Shown: positions 8,233-17,010, counted from the first letter of the stretch. The stretch is 64,000 bases of DNA from Acidobacteriota bacterium (GCA_027307115.1 DAHUXN010000006.1:62001-126000); one strand, 5' to 3'. Made by a program: numbers and translations. The notes: generated from the letters alone by a model not told the origin.

Positions 8233-9609
8233 CTAAAAGATCAAGCCGAGATAAAGATAAACAGAATTATTGTCGCCGGCGTTCCGTCCTGCTCCGTCAT
8301 AGTTTGTGCCGCCGCCGTTAAACTGCGTGTAGCCCGTGTATTGCACCGCCATGCGCACGTTCTGCACAGGCCAGTAGGTGAAATTCAAGATGTATCCTTT
8401 GCTGTTCGGACTGCCGTTCTGGCTGCCTGTCAGCGACGTGGGCGCCAGCTGCAGAGGGTCGGTAACGCCTGTGGTTGCGAAGTACTCGAATGCGGGCGCG
8501 TACCGGTAACCGAAATGATAAACCGCGTTAACTCGGTAAGTGTTCAAGTGGTGCGGCACAAACCCTGCCACGTTCGCGGCAAAATCGGCGTTCAAATCCG
8601 AATTCTCGCGGATGTACGTGCCGCGCAAAGTGAGGAGGTTATTCCTCCACTTCGGCAGGACGCGCTCGAATTGCGCATCGACCGCGTAGTCAGTGTAGAT
8701 ATTTTCCGGCCCCGTGATGGCCTGAGGCGTGGACCGCATGTGCATGCCGTAAGCGCCAAACTCCAAATAACTATTTCCCATGGTTTGCTGCCAAGCCGCG
8801 CGCCAGTACGGGGCAGCTCCTTGAATGTTGAAATTGAATCCTGTCCCTGGATTGGGCAAGGGTTCGCCGAGGTGCGAGGAGCGATAAACCATCGCGGCGC
8901 CGTATAGGTGATCGTTCCACATGGCGTATCCGCCGATTCCCGCGACGTCGAGTCCCAGTGGGCCGTCAATGATTGCGGAGGCGGCAGGAGTTGGTGCGGA
9001 AGGCGAAGCAATCCACGGGAATCCCCAGGTTGGCGTGGAATTCCACAGGTCCTCGACGGTGGGATTGTTGTTCAGATCAATTCCATACACGAGAGTCTTG
9101 CCCCTGACCAAACGGTTATTCGCATAACGGATGTCCGTATTGTCCAGGCTGAAATGATCGGACTGTACATCGTAGGTCGCCTGCACGAACCCGCCAAGAT
9201 GGGTCGCGTAAGCTCCGGCAAGGAACAATGAGACATCTTGCGGAATCGAAAAACTCCAGTTCTGAGTACCGTCCTGGGGGCGCTGGGTTCCGGTGTTGGA
9301 AATCTCGAACCACGCGGAGAGAGGCAGATAAGACAGCAAGCTCAGGCCGGCTCTTTCTTTCTCCGGGGGTGAAGTGATGACTTTAATTCCTGTCATGGAA
9401 TAGCCGTTCAGCTTGAATGTCCGTCCTAGCGGGGTCAGCTCTGGCGGATTTGTGTGGCAGGAACTGCAGGCGAGCCCGGTTTGCCGGGCAAAACTGGGTA
9501 CGGCTTGCGCTTTGCGTGCGGAAAAAATCAATACAAAAAATGCTGCCGTACCCACGAGCAATACCAGGTAGAACCAGTCAATCCTCTTCTCGTTCTTGCG
9601 GAGATTCAT
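8233..9609 (-). CDS. Cyc2-like fused c-type cytochrome/outer-membrane beta-barrel protein
   Basis: A 458-residue protein: signal peptide or N-terminal anchor (residues 12-36, cleavage after KAQA), one haem c motif CSSCH (C48, C51, H52) within PSFARQTGLACSSCH, then the conserved-looking PELTPLGRTFKLNGY segment. Beyond that is a long region of alternating amphipathic strands rich in Tyr, Asn and Gly, ending in YLYLGLIF with a terminal Phe typical of outer-membrane barrels. One haem followed by a barrel, in about 460 residues, matches the layout of Cyc2, the outer-membrane Fe(II) oxidase. Function here is inferred; it could instead accept or donate electrons to other extracellular substrates. 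It lies 51 bp after one cupredoxin-like gene and 115 bp before the other. Confidence 0.72.
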   Translation of the reverse strand: MNLRKNEKRIDWFYLVLLVGTAAFFVLIFSARKAQAVPSFARQTGLACSSCHTNPPELTPLGRTFKLNGYSMTGIKVITSPPEKERAGLSLLSYLPLSAWFEISNTGTQRPQDGTQNWSFSIPQDVSLFLAGAYATHLGGFVQATYDVQSDHFSLDNTDIRYANNRLVRGKTLVYGIDLNNNPTVEDLWNSTPTWGFPWIASPSAPTPAASAIIDGPLGLDVAGIGGYAMWNDHLYGAAMVYRSSHLGEPLPNPGTGFNFNIQGAAPYWRAAWQQTMGNSYLEFGAYGMHMRSTPQAITGPENIYTDYAVDAQFERVLPKWRNNLLTLRGTYIRENSDLNADFAANVAGFVPHHLNTYRVNAVYHFGYRYAPAFEYFATTGVTDPLQLAPTSLTGSQNGSPNSKGYILNFTYWPVQNVRMAVQYTGYTQFNGGGTNYDGAGRNAGDNNSVYLYLGLIF

Positions 9610-9660
9610 CGTGGCGGCCTCGATCTCAGATTCGTTCGTGCTCTCATTGCTTCAGTAAGA

Positions 9661-10422
9661 TTACTTGAGTGTGAAATTGGCGCTCGCAGTTTGCCCGGCT
9701 TGCACCGTGACGGTCTGTTCTTGTGTGCCGAGAGTTTCCTGCCAAACCTTAAGATGGTAGGTGCCAGGAGGTACGTCGGTGAGAGTAAAACTACCGCCGC
9801 TTCCACTCAACGCATAGTAAGGGTTTTTCGCCACGATGATGTGGCCCTGCATCCAAGTGTGAACGTCGCAGCGGACAATGATGGTATCGGGCCGAAACAG
9901 GGGAACGCTCAGGGGATCGGATCCCTGAGGCATGACCTGATTGAATGCACGGTTCGATTTCGCAAAGAGGTGGACATTGTGGGCGGCGGGGTCGCTGTTG
10001 GTGATTTTCAATTGACCCGGAGCCATTAGCACGACGTGAGGCATGAACATGCAACCCTTCTGGTCCAGCGAGCCCGCAGGAAACGCAAAGGCCTTGCCGT
10101 GAGACACGTCGTCAAGCCAGACCACGGCATCAACGATGCCGCCATCCTTGACTTGAACGGGCAAAATTTCCTTCATCTTTCCGCAGGTCTCGTTATCCTG
10201 GGTGACAGTGACCTTTTTCGCGCGCACTGGCGGGCCGGCGTAGAGAATCTTGCCGGAAATTGTTCCGCCAGGTCCAGGCTGTACCGTGTAGCCGGACACG
10301 GATCCTCCCTGAGGCGGGGCTGCTTGTACTACTTGGGGTGCGAGCCAGACACATGCTGAGAATCCGGCGAGCGCCACGGCTGCAATCCTCGTTCCCAGTA
10401 GCGCCTTGTGCTGTCGAATCAT
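9661..10422 (-). CDS. Secreted cupredoxin-like protein with C-terminal carboxypeptidase-regulatory domain (first copy)
   Basis: A 253-residue exported protein (signal peptide about 8-34, ending VVQA). It has the same architecture as the downstream paralogue: GCMFMPHVV (Cys124, His129), AAHNVHLF (His148, His151), and VRCDVHTWM with Cys185, His188 and Met191, then a C-terminal domain around GSFTLTDVPPGTYHLKVW. The pattern suggests a mononuclear copper site suited to electron transfer. Family members are sometimes labelled methylamine utilisation proteins, but no mau gene is nearby. GGGAGG 8 bases before the ATG fixes the start. It is first in a unit with the cytochrome-porin gene, behind a CRP/FNR-type site. 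Confidence 0.75.
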   Translation of the reverse strand: MIRQHKALLGTRIAAVALAGFSACVWLAPQVVQAAPPQGGSVSGYTVQPGPGGTISGKILYAGPPVRAKKVTVTQDNETCGKMKEILPVQVKDGGIVDAVVWLDDVSHGKAFAFPAGSLDQKGCMFMPHVVLMAPGQLKITNSDPAAHNVHLFAKSNRAFNQVMPQGSDPLSVPLFRPDTIIVRCDVHTWMQGHIIVAKNPYYALSGSGGSFTLTDVPPGTYHLKVWQETLGTQEQTVTVQAGQTASANFTLK

Positions 10423-10460
10423 CGTTATAACCTCCCGATCAACGTTCCGATCATTGTACC

Positions 10461-10532
10461 GTGGGAAATTGTAAGGGAACGACATCACCACAACAAGGTT
10501 GGTCATCACGCAGTAGTGTGATGTAGGTCACA
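10461..10532 (-). promoter_or_regulatory. CRP/FNR-family operator and sigma70-like promoter of the cupredoxin/cytochrome unit
   Basis: Bases 10517-10532 read TGTGATGTAGGTCACA, a perfect TGTGA-N6-TCACA palindrome, the E. coli CRP consensus. On the minus strand it is followed by TTGTTG (10491-10496), a 17-base spacer and TACAAT (10468-10473, five of six matches to the -10 consensus). The start point would be near 10461-10463, putting the palindrome centre at about -61.5 to -63.5, the class I activation position. The leader to the ATG at 10422 is about 40 bases. Which CRP/FNR-superfamily protein binds is unknown. Confidence 0.65.
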
Positions 10533-10633
10533 GAACAACCCGGGTTGAATTTTGGCGGGCGACGGCTGCAGAAAGTCACTCAGCGCGCGAAGGAGAGATA
10601 AAATAGCGGTCTTGTGAGGGAACGAAAGATCAG

Positions 10634-13297
10634 CTACTCGTAGCGGAGCGAGACCATGGGGTCGACGCGAAGGGCGCGGCGCGCGGGAATGTAGCAGGCG
10701 AGCAACGCGACAAGGACGAGCAGAATTGCCACTCCGCCGAACGTAAGGGGATCGGCAGTGCTCACGGAGAAAAGCAAGCTGGACATCAGTTGCGTGAGGC
10801 CGAGCGACACCATGACGCCGATGGCAACGCCCGCAAATGCGATTTTCACGCCCTGCTTAAGCACCATCCGCAAGACATCGACAGGCTGTGCACCAAGCAC
10901 CATGCGAATGCCGATTTCGTGGGTGCGCTGCGCGACGGAGTAAGAAATCACGCCATAAATTCCAATCGCCGCCAGAACGAGTGCCAGTGCGCTGAACAAT
11001 CCGAGCAGCACCAGAGTAATTCTCCGAGTGCTCACCGAGTCGCTCACCAACTGATTCATGGTCGAGATCGCGAAAATCGGCTGGTCTTTATCAATCGACG
11101 CCACTGCTCCGCGAATCGCCAAAGTCAGCGCCGCGGGATCGATGCGCGATTTCACCACCAGATTCATGACGTTGTCGGGAGATTGCAGCGACGAAACATA
11201 AACTTCCAACCGCGACGGATTCGCCAGACCGTAGAGTTTCGTGTCGCCCACCACGCCGACCACAGTGATCCAGTTCGGCGGCCTCTTGCCAGTTGGGTCG
11301 GGATGCCCGGACATAAACCGTTTCCCAATCGGATCGTCGTTTGGCCAATATTGCGCCGCCAGTCTCGTATTCACCATTCCGACGAGCGGCGCTCCCTGTT
11401 TGTCTGTATCCGTGAAGGTTCGCCCGCGAAGTAACGGAATGCCGAGCGTGCTGATGAAGCCGGGGCTCACATCGTGAAAATCAGGATGTGGAAAATTCCC
11501 CGGTCTGGGCAGCGCCATGCCCTCGACGGTGATGTCACCGCGATCGTGACTGCCGGTGAGCGGAACCGAGGTTCCGGTAGCGGCGCTCTCCACACCGGGC
11601 AGCGCGCTCACGCGGTCGAGGACTTGCTGCCAAAAGTTGAGAATGACCGGATCCTTGGAATATTGCTGCGTCCGCAAATCCATTTTCATGGTCAGCACGC
11701 GATCGGGCCGGAAGCCCGGATTCACGCTCATCAATTTGTACAAGCTTTTCATCATCAGGCCAGCGCCGACCAGCAGAATCAGCGCCAGCGAAATCTCTGC
11801 AATGGCCAGCGCGCCGCGCAATTTGTTTTGTGCCGCGCTAGCGCTCGCCGTTCTGCCGCCCTCTTTCAACTCCGATTGCACGTCAGGCCTCGTGGAATGC
11901 ATCGCGGGAGCCAGACCGAAAATAAATGCCGCGAGCACGACGATGCTCCCCGCGAAGAAAAGAACTGCTCCATTTAGGTTCACCGTGGCGCCCGAGAGCG
12001 CGTCCATCGGAATTAGACGCGCAATTCCGCGGATTCCGGCGATGGCCAATGCCAGGCCGAGAATGCCGCCGAGAAAAGCCAGAGCAAAACTCTCCGTCAG
12101 CATCTGGCGAATGATTCGATTGCGACTGGCGCCGAAGGCTATGCGCAGAGCAATTTCCTTCGTGCGGGCAGCGCCACGCACCAAAAACAGATTGGCAACG
12201 TTCGCGCAGGCAATCAACAGCACAAACATCACTGCGCCGAAGAGCACCAGGATGGCCGGCCGCGCGTCGCTCACGAATGCGTCGCGAATCGATTGGAGCG
12301 CCACTCCGAACTGGTCATTGCTCGCCGGATATTCTTTCGCGAGCCGCGCGGCGATTCCTTCCATCTCCGTGCGCGCTTGCGCGAAGGTGATGCCCGGAGC
12401 GAGCCTGCCTATCACAACCATGTCGCCGCGGTCGCCACGGTCGTTGGCTTCCCCGGAATTGTCTGTTTCCCACACGCCGATAGGCAGCATTACGTCTGTC
12501 TTGTCGAGCGAACGGAAATTCGGCGGCAACACGCCAACAATCGTAAAACTGCGGCCATCGAGCGTGATGGTGCGGCCGATGGCGTTTCGATCTCCTCCCA
12601 TGTGTGATTGCCACAACTCGTAACTGAGCAGCACGACCGGCGGTGTCCCGGGCTTTTCCTCGGACGCGTCAAAATCTCGTCCGAGGAACGGCCGCACGCC
12701 CATCATGGAAAGGAAATTCGGCGAAACGGCTTCACCGCTGATGTTTTCAGGCTGGGTGACACCCGCGAGGTTGAAGCCGACATCTTGAATCGCAGCCATC
12801 TGAGAAAAATCGTGACTTTGCGCGCGCCAATCCAGAAAATTTGGATACGAAACGCTGACGGTTCCAACCTTCGGGGTGGTTTCGTTCAGCACCACAAGGC
12901 GCGAAGCATCTTTGTAGGGCAACGGTCGCAGCAAAACTCCGTAAACGACGGAAAAAATCGCGGTGTTAGCACCGATGCCGAGGGCCAGCGTAAGAATTGC
13001 AACGGCGGTGAAGCCGGGATTTTTTGCGAACATCCGGAAGGCAAAACGCAGATCCTGCCCTAGGTGTTCGAGCCAAGCCCATCCCCAAGAGTCGTGACTC
13101 ACTTCGCGAATCGCGAGCGCATTTCCGAAATTCTTTCGCGCGGCCATGTGCGCCTCCTCGGGGGAAAAGCCGTTCTGGGCGTATTCTTTTTCGCGCAGTT
13201 CGAGATGAACGCGCATCTCCTCGTCCATGTCGTGATCGAATTGTCGGCGGCGAAACAGCATCCACAGACGGCGGGCGAGTTGAGGCAGCCATTTCAC
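10634..13297 (-). CDS. MacB-like FtsX-domain permease (acidobacterial orphan permease), second of tandem pair
   Basis: An 887-residue membrane protein of the ADOP type (TIGR03434-like). It has a short N-terminal helical segment (RRRQFDHDMDEEMRVHLELRE), then a MacB-style TM1 (LTLALGIGANTAIFSVV, about 95-120), a large periplasmic core, an FtsX block, a second core and a final FtsX block. It ends in YIPARRALRVDPMVSLRYE. These proteins combine two permease repeats in one chain and usually have no ATPase beside them; none is present here. Transport or mechanotransmission with an unlinked ATPase is inferred. It begins 40 bp after its paralogue, so the two are probably co-transcribed. Confidence 0.85.
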   Translation of the reverse strand: MKWLPQLARRLWMLFRRRQFDHDMDEEMRVHLELREKEYAQNGFSPEEAHMAARKNFGNALAIREVSHDSWGWAWLEHLGQDLRFAFRMFAKNPGFTAVAILTLALGIGANTAIFSVVYGVLLRPLPYKDASRLVVLNETTPKVGTVSVSYPNFLDWRAQSHDFSQMAAIQDVGFNLAGVTQPENISGEAVSPNFLSMMGVRPFLGRDFDASEEKPGTPPVVLLSYELWQSHMGGDRNAIGRTITLDGRSFTIVGVLPPNFRSLDKTDVMLPIGVWETDNSGEANDRGDRGDMVVIGRLAPGITFAQARTEMEGIAARLAKEYPASNDQFGVALQSIRDAFVSDARPAILVLFGAVMFVLLIACANVANLFLVRGAARTKEIALRIAFGASRNRIIRQMLTESFALAFLGGILGLALAIAGIRGIARLIPMDALSGATVNLNGAVLFFAGSIVVLAAFIFGLAPAMHSTRPDVQSELKEGGRTASASAAQNKLRGALAIAEISLALILLVGAGLMMKSLYKLMSVNPGFRPDRVLTMKMDLRTQQYSKDPVILNFWQQVLDRVSALPGVESAATGTSVPLTGSHDRGDITVEGMALPRPGNFPHPDFHDVSPGFISTLGIPLLRGRTFTDTDKQGAPLVGMVNTRLAAQYWPNDDPIGKRFMSGHPDPTGKRPPNWITVVGVVGDTKLYGLANPSRLEVYVSSLQSPDNVMNLVVKSRIDPAALTLAIRGAVASIDKDQPIFAISTMNQLVSDSVSTRRITLVLLGLFSALALVLAAIGIYGVISYSVAQRTHEIGIRMVLGAQPVDVLRMVLKQGVKIAFAGVAIGVMVSLGLTQLMSSLLFSVSTADPLTFGGVAILLVLVALLACYIPARRALRVDPMVSLRYE

Positions 13298-13337
13298 GTT
13301 TTTTTCCTTCTCTCAGCCTTCAACTTTCGCCTGTCAA

Positions 13338-16022
13338 CTACTCATACCGCAGCGCCACCATGGGATCGACGCGCATCGCACGCCGCGCGGGAATGTAGCA
13401 GGCGAGCATGGCGACGAGTACGAGCAAAATTGCCACGCCGGCGAAAGTGAGGGGGTCGGTTGCGCTGACGCCAAAGAGCAAACTCGACATCAATCGAGTG
13501 AGCGCGAAAGCGGCCGCGATCCCAATGGCAATTCCAATGCAGGCGAGTCTGAACCCTTGACCAACGACGAGGCGAAGAACGCTGCGACGCTGTGCACCAA
13601 GGGCAAGCCGAATGCCAATTTCATGCGTACGCTGCGCAACCGAATACGAAATCACGCCATAGACGCCGACGGCGGCGATCACGACCGCCAGCGCCCCGAA
13701 AATGCCGAGCAAAATTGCGTGGAAGCGCCAGTTGTTCAGTGAGCCAGAAACCACTTGCTCCATGCTCTCCATATGTGTCAGCGGCTCGCCGGGATCCACG
13801 TCGTGCAACGCGCTGCGAATCTCCGGAAGAGGAAGAGCCGCGGCGGCGCGCGTGCGCAGCAGAAACGAAGCAGAGTCATTCCACTTTGTTTGGGTGTAAG
13901 GGATGAACATTCCCTGACCGGGCATGTCGCCCAAGGTGGACTCTCGGACGTCGCCGACGATTCCGATAACCCTCCTCGGCGCGGGCTCGCTCTGCGCCGG
14001 ACCCATCGGTTTGCCAATCCAGATCTGCTGCCCGATGGGATCTTTGTCCGGCCAAAACATTCTGGCCATCGTCTGATTGATCACCACTACCGGCGGGCCG
14101 CTTGCGTTGTCGGCTGCAGTAAATTCGCGCCCGCTGATCAGCGGAATCCGCAACGCGCGGAAGTAATCCGGACTGATAATTCGAATTTCAGCGTCCAGCG
14201 GCTGCCCGGCTGGCGCCACAGCAGTTCCGCCCTCAATGCTGAAGAGAATGTCGCTGCCTTCGTGCAGCGGTAACGTGTCAATAATCGCGGCCTGCTCCAC
14301 GCCGGGAATCGCGGAGATGCGGGAGATGGCCTGATCGAAGAACGCGGTTCGCTTCGCGGTCGTGTCGTATTTCTGGCTCGGCAGTGACACCGCGAACGTC
14401 AGCACGTTCTGCGTATCGAAGCCGGGCTTCACCATCGCAAGGCGGGCAAGGCTTTCCAGCGCCAGCGCCGCGCCAATCAGTAGCACAAAGGAGATCGCGA
14501 TCTCGCTCGCCGCCAGAAAGCGGCGAAGGCCGCCGGTGGCTCTCGCGCCCGCCTGTGCACCGGATTCCTTGAGCGAGCCGCTCAAGTCAACGCGCGAAGC
14601 GTCCAGCGCCGGCACGAGGCCAAATGCGATTCCGGTTGCTATACTCAGCGCGAAAGCGAAGAGAAGCACGCGTGCGTCAATCCCAAACGCCCCAACGTGC
14701 GGCAGGTTCGCGGGAACCAGAGTGACAATGAACTGAAAGCTCGTGTAGCACGCCGCGATCCCGAGGACTCCGCCCAGCGCCGCCAGCACAATGCTTTCGG
14801 TCAGCAGTTGCCGGACAATCCGGCCGCGGCTCGCGCCGATTACGGTGCGCACAGTCATTTCGCGCTGGCGCGTCGCCGAGCGGGCCAGCGTCAAATTCGC
14901 CACGTTGACGCACGCAATCAGCAGCACGAGGCCGACTGCGCCAAAGAGCAGCAGCATCGTTGTGCCGGCCCATTGGTTCAGCATCTCGCGCAGCGGAATC
15001 AAGTGCGCTCGTTCGTTGGCCGTGAACATTTTCGGAAACTCTCGCCGCAGATCCGAAAGCGCGGGCGTAAGCGCCGCTTCCGCCTCGGCGACGCGGACTC
15101 CCGGTTTCAATGCGCCGAAGCAGAGACGGCCTCCATTGGATGGATCGTTGCTCGTGGCGGGAACCTGGGCCGGGAACCAGAGTTGTGCGTTTGTGGGACT
15201 GAAAGTTGGATCTGTGAATCCACGTGGAAGGACGCCCACAATCGTATAAGGCCTGCCGCTCAAGGTTACGCTTCGTCCCACGACGTTTGGATCTGATCCG
15301 AATCCGCTGCGCCACAGCCTGTTGCTGAGCATTACCACATTCGGTCCGCCGACGCGGCTTTCCTCCGGAATGAAATCGCGACCCAGAATGGGATGGACGC
15401 CAACCATGGCAAGAAAATCTGTCGAGATCGCGATCGAAGAGACATTTTCGGCCTCGCCCGAGAGCATAAGCGTCGTCGATTCCCCTAGCCCTTGCACGAG
15501 CGTAAGGTGCGCGAAGATTTTTTCCTGTCGTTGCCGCCACGCCGCGAAAATCGCGGGAGAAATGGACTCTCCGCCGAATGCATTGCCCGTTCTTGCCACC
15601 AGGTAAATCTGCGACGCGTTGGGATAAGGCAGCGGCCGGAGGAAAATCGCGTCGATGATGGAAAAGATTGCGGTGTTGGCGCCGATGCCGAGGGCGAGAG
15701 TGAGGACGGCGACCGCGGTGAAGCCGGGGGATTTGCGCAACATGCGGAAGGCGAAGCGCAAATCCTGCGTCAGGTGTTCGAGCCAAGACCAACCCCAGGA
15801 ATCGTGGCTGGCTTCACGAAGAGCGAGGACGTTGCCAAAATGTTTGCGCGCCTCAGCGTAGGCCTGCTCAGCGGGCGCTCCGGACCCGTGCAACTGGCGT
15901 GCGCGCAACTCCTTCTCGCGTAATTCAATGTGCAGACGCATCTCTTCGTCCATCTCGCGGTCAAATTGCTTGCGGCGAAAAAGCATTCGTAAGCGCCGAA
16001 TCAATTCACCTGGCAATTTCAT
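13338..16022 (-). CDS. MacB-like FtsX-domain permease (acidobacterial orphan permease), first of tandem pair
   Basis: An 894-residue paralogue of the neighbouring permease with the same order of parts: N-terminal segment with FRRKQFDREMDEEMRLHIE, TM1 with LALGIGANTAIFSII, periplasmic core, FtsX transmembrane block near the middle, second core, and a final FtsX block ending YIPARRAMRVDPMVALRYE. The two copies differ mainly in the periplasmic cores, while their ends are nearly the same, also at the DNA level. No ATP-binding cassette gene is adjacent. It lies 76 bp downstream of a padR-type gene that probably controls it. Confidence 0.85.
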   Translation of the reverse strand: MKLPGELIRRLRMLFRRKQFDREMDEEMRLHIELREKELRARQLHGSGAPAEQAYAEARKHFGNVLALREASHDSWGWSWLEHLTQDLRFAFRMLRKSPGFTAVAVLTLALGIGANTAIFSIIDAIFLRPLPYPNASQIYLVARTGNAFGGESISPAIFAAWRQRQEKIFAHLTLVQGLGESTTLMLSGEAENVSSIAISTDFLAMVGVHPILGRDFIPEESRVGGPNVVMLSNRLWRSGFGSDPNVVGRSVTLSGRPYTIVGVLPRGFTDPTFSPTNAQLWFPAQVPATSNDPSNGGRLCFGALKPGVRVAEAEAALTPALSDLRREFPKMFTANERAHLIPLREMLNQWAGTTMLLLFGAVGLVLLIACVNVANLTLARSATRQREMTVRTVIGASRGRIVRQLLTESIVLAALGGVLGIAACYTSFQFIVTLVPANLPHVGAFGIDARVLLFAFALSIATGIAFGLVPALDASRVDLSGSLKESGAQAGARATGGLRRFLAASEIAISFVLLIGAALALESLARLAMVKPGFDTQNVLTFAVSLPSQKYDTTAKRTAFFDQAISRISAIPGVEQAAIIDTLPLHEGSDILFSIEGGTAVAPAGQPLDAEIRIISPDYFRALRIPLISGREFTAADNASGPPVVVINQTMARMFWPDKDPIGQQIWIGKPMGPAQSEPAPRRVIGIVGDVRESTLGDMPGQGMFIPYTQTKWNDSASFLLRTRAAAALPLPEIRSALHDVDPGEPLTHMESMEQVVSGSLNNWRFHAILLGIFGALAVVIAAVGVYGVISYSVAQRTHEIGIRLALGAQRRSVLRLVVGQGFRLACIGIAIGIAAAFALTRLMSSLLFGVSATDPLTFAGVAILLVLVAMLACYIPARRAMRVDPMVALRYE

Positions 16023-16098
16023 GCTTCCTTCTTCCGATGCATCTCGTCTGCGATTGTTCCTTGCTTTTTCTTGTCACTTGTCACTCGCCACTGCCTTC

Positions 16099-16428
16099 TC
16101 ACGCGGTCTGAATTACGCGGGTGATGGCGCCGACGACGCGCCGGAATTGCGACAGCTCGATCTCCAATTGCTTGCGTCCCGCGGCGGTCAGGCGATAGTA
16201 GCGGGCGCGGCGATTTTCCGGTGTGGCGCCCCAATGCGCGTTCACCCAGCCTTTGACCAACATGCGCTGGAGCGCGGGGTAGAGCGAGCCTTCCTCGACT
16301 TGCAGGACATCCTCGGAATTTTGCTGAATGGTGCGGGCGATTTCGTAGCCGTGCAATTCGCCGCGGCGGGCAAGCGTTCTCAGGATCAGCAGATGAAGAG
16401 TGCCCGGCGGAATTTCATCGCGATACAT
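16099..16428 (-). CDS. PadR family transcriptional regulator
   Basis: A 109-residue winged-helix repressor. The PadR domain runs from LHLLILRTLARRGELHGYEIA through EEGSLYPALQRMLVKGWV, the recognition helix and wing, to RRARYYRLTAAGRKQL; a short C-terminal helix would mediate dimerisation. This small form (PadR-s1-like) is the usual partner of acidobacterial orphan permeases. GGAG 7 bases before the ATG supports the start. It heads the minus-strand unit with the two permease genes and has a palindrome about 30-45 bp upstream of its ATG, suggesting autoregulation. The effector is unknown. Confidence 0.87.
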   Translation of the reverse strand: MYRDEIPPGTLHLLILRTLARRGELHGYEIARTIQQNSEDVLQVEEGSLYPALQRMLVKGWVNAHWGATPENRRARYYRLTAAGRKQLEIELSQFRRVVGAITRVIQTA

Positions 16429-16456
16429 GAGAGGCTCCTGTTATAGGATGTCGATG

Positions 16457-16471
16457 CATAGTTAGACTATG
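16457..16471. promoter_or_regulatory. Candidate PadR operator palindrome
   Basis: CATAGTTAGACTATG is a perfect 6-bp inverted repeat around a 3-base centre, 29 bp upstream of the padR-type ATG. A second partial copy, ATAGTTAGCAT, lies at 16482-16492. On the minus strand a TTGCCA -35-like hexamer abuts the palindrome, so a bound repressor would block the promoter. Operator function is inferred. Confidence 0.5.
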
Positions 16472-16621
16472 GCAAGGTAAAATAGTTAGCATGGGAGTGT
16501 CAAGCGCAAAAACTGCGCGCTTACAGCGGGATGAGGCAGGGACGCCCCGCGTGAGAATCATCTTCTTACCGCAGACTGAATTATAAAGTCGCTGCAAATA
16601 AGCGGCGAGACAGGCGGAAAA

Positions 16622-17005
16622 ATGGCGGACGCAACAAGACCGGGAACGAGCGATTATTTGGCGGCAGAGAGAACATTTCTCGCGTGGATTCGAACGGGCC
16701 TGGCGCTGATGGGATTCGGATTTGTGGTTGCGCGTTTCGGGCTTTTCCTGGAATTGCTGCAAGCACGTGAGCCGGGTGCGACAACGCATTCGACGGGACT
16801 GTCGCTGTGGTTCGGGACGGCGCTGATCGGACTGGGAGTTGCTGTGGATGTGGCAAGCCTGTGGCGTCACTTGCGTTTAGTGCAAGCGCTCGACCGCGGA
16901 GAGACAGGAACGAAGCGGCCATCGACTCTCGCTATTTCGGTGGCGCTGATTATGGGGGCGGTCGGACTGGCAATGGCGATTTACCTGATTTCGGTTCGAA
17001 GGTAG
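16622..17005 (+). CDS. DUF202 (YidH-like) small membrane protein
   Basis: A 127-residue inner-membrane protein with the DUF202 signature LAAERTFLAWIRTGLALMGFGF (residues about 13-34, given here only in outline: AAERT then WIRTGLAL). Three membrane segments are visible at about 24-45, 62-82 and 103-123, with an Arg-rich loop between the second and third. The family is widespread (YidH/YidG in E. coli), with no settled function. It lies alone on the plus strand between the padR unit and the convergent M20 peptidase gene, whose stop is 5 bp away. The start ATG has only a weak GCGGA ribosome site. Confidence 0.8.
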   Translation: MADATRPGTSDYLAAERTFLAWIRTGLALMGFGFVVARFGLFLELLQAREPGATTHSTGLSLWFGTALIGLGVAVDVASLWRHLRLVQALDRGETGTKRPSTLAISVALIMGAVGLAMAIYLISVRR

Positions 17006-17010
17006 GAACA

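Noticed and set aside
7350-10422. Methylamine utilisation locus
   Set aside because: Similar proteins are sometimes given this label, but no methylamine dehydrogenase subunit or other mau gene is nearby.
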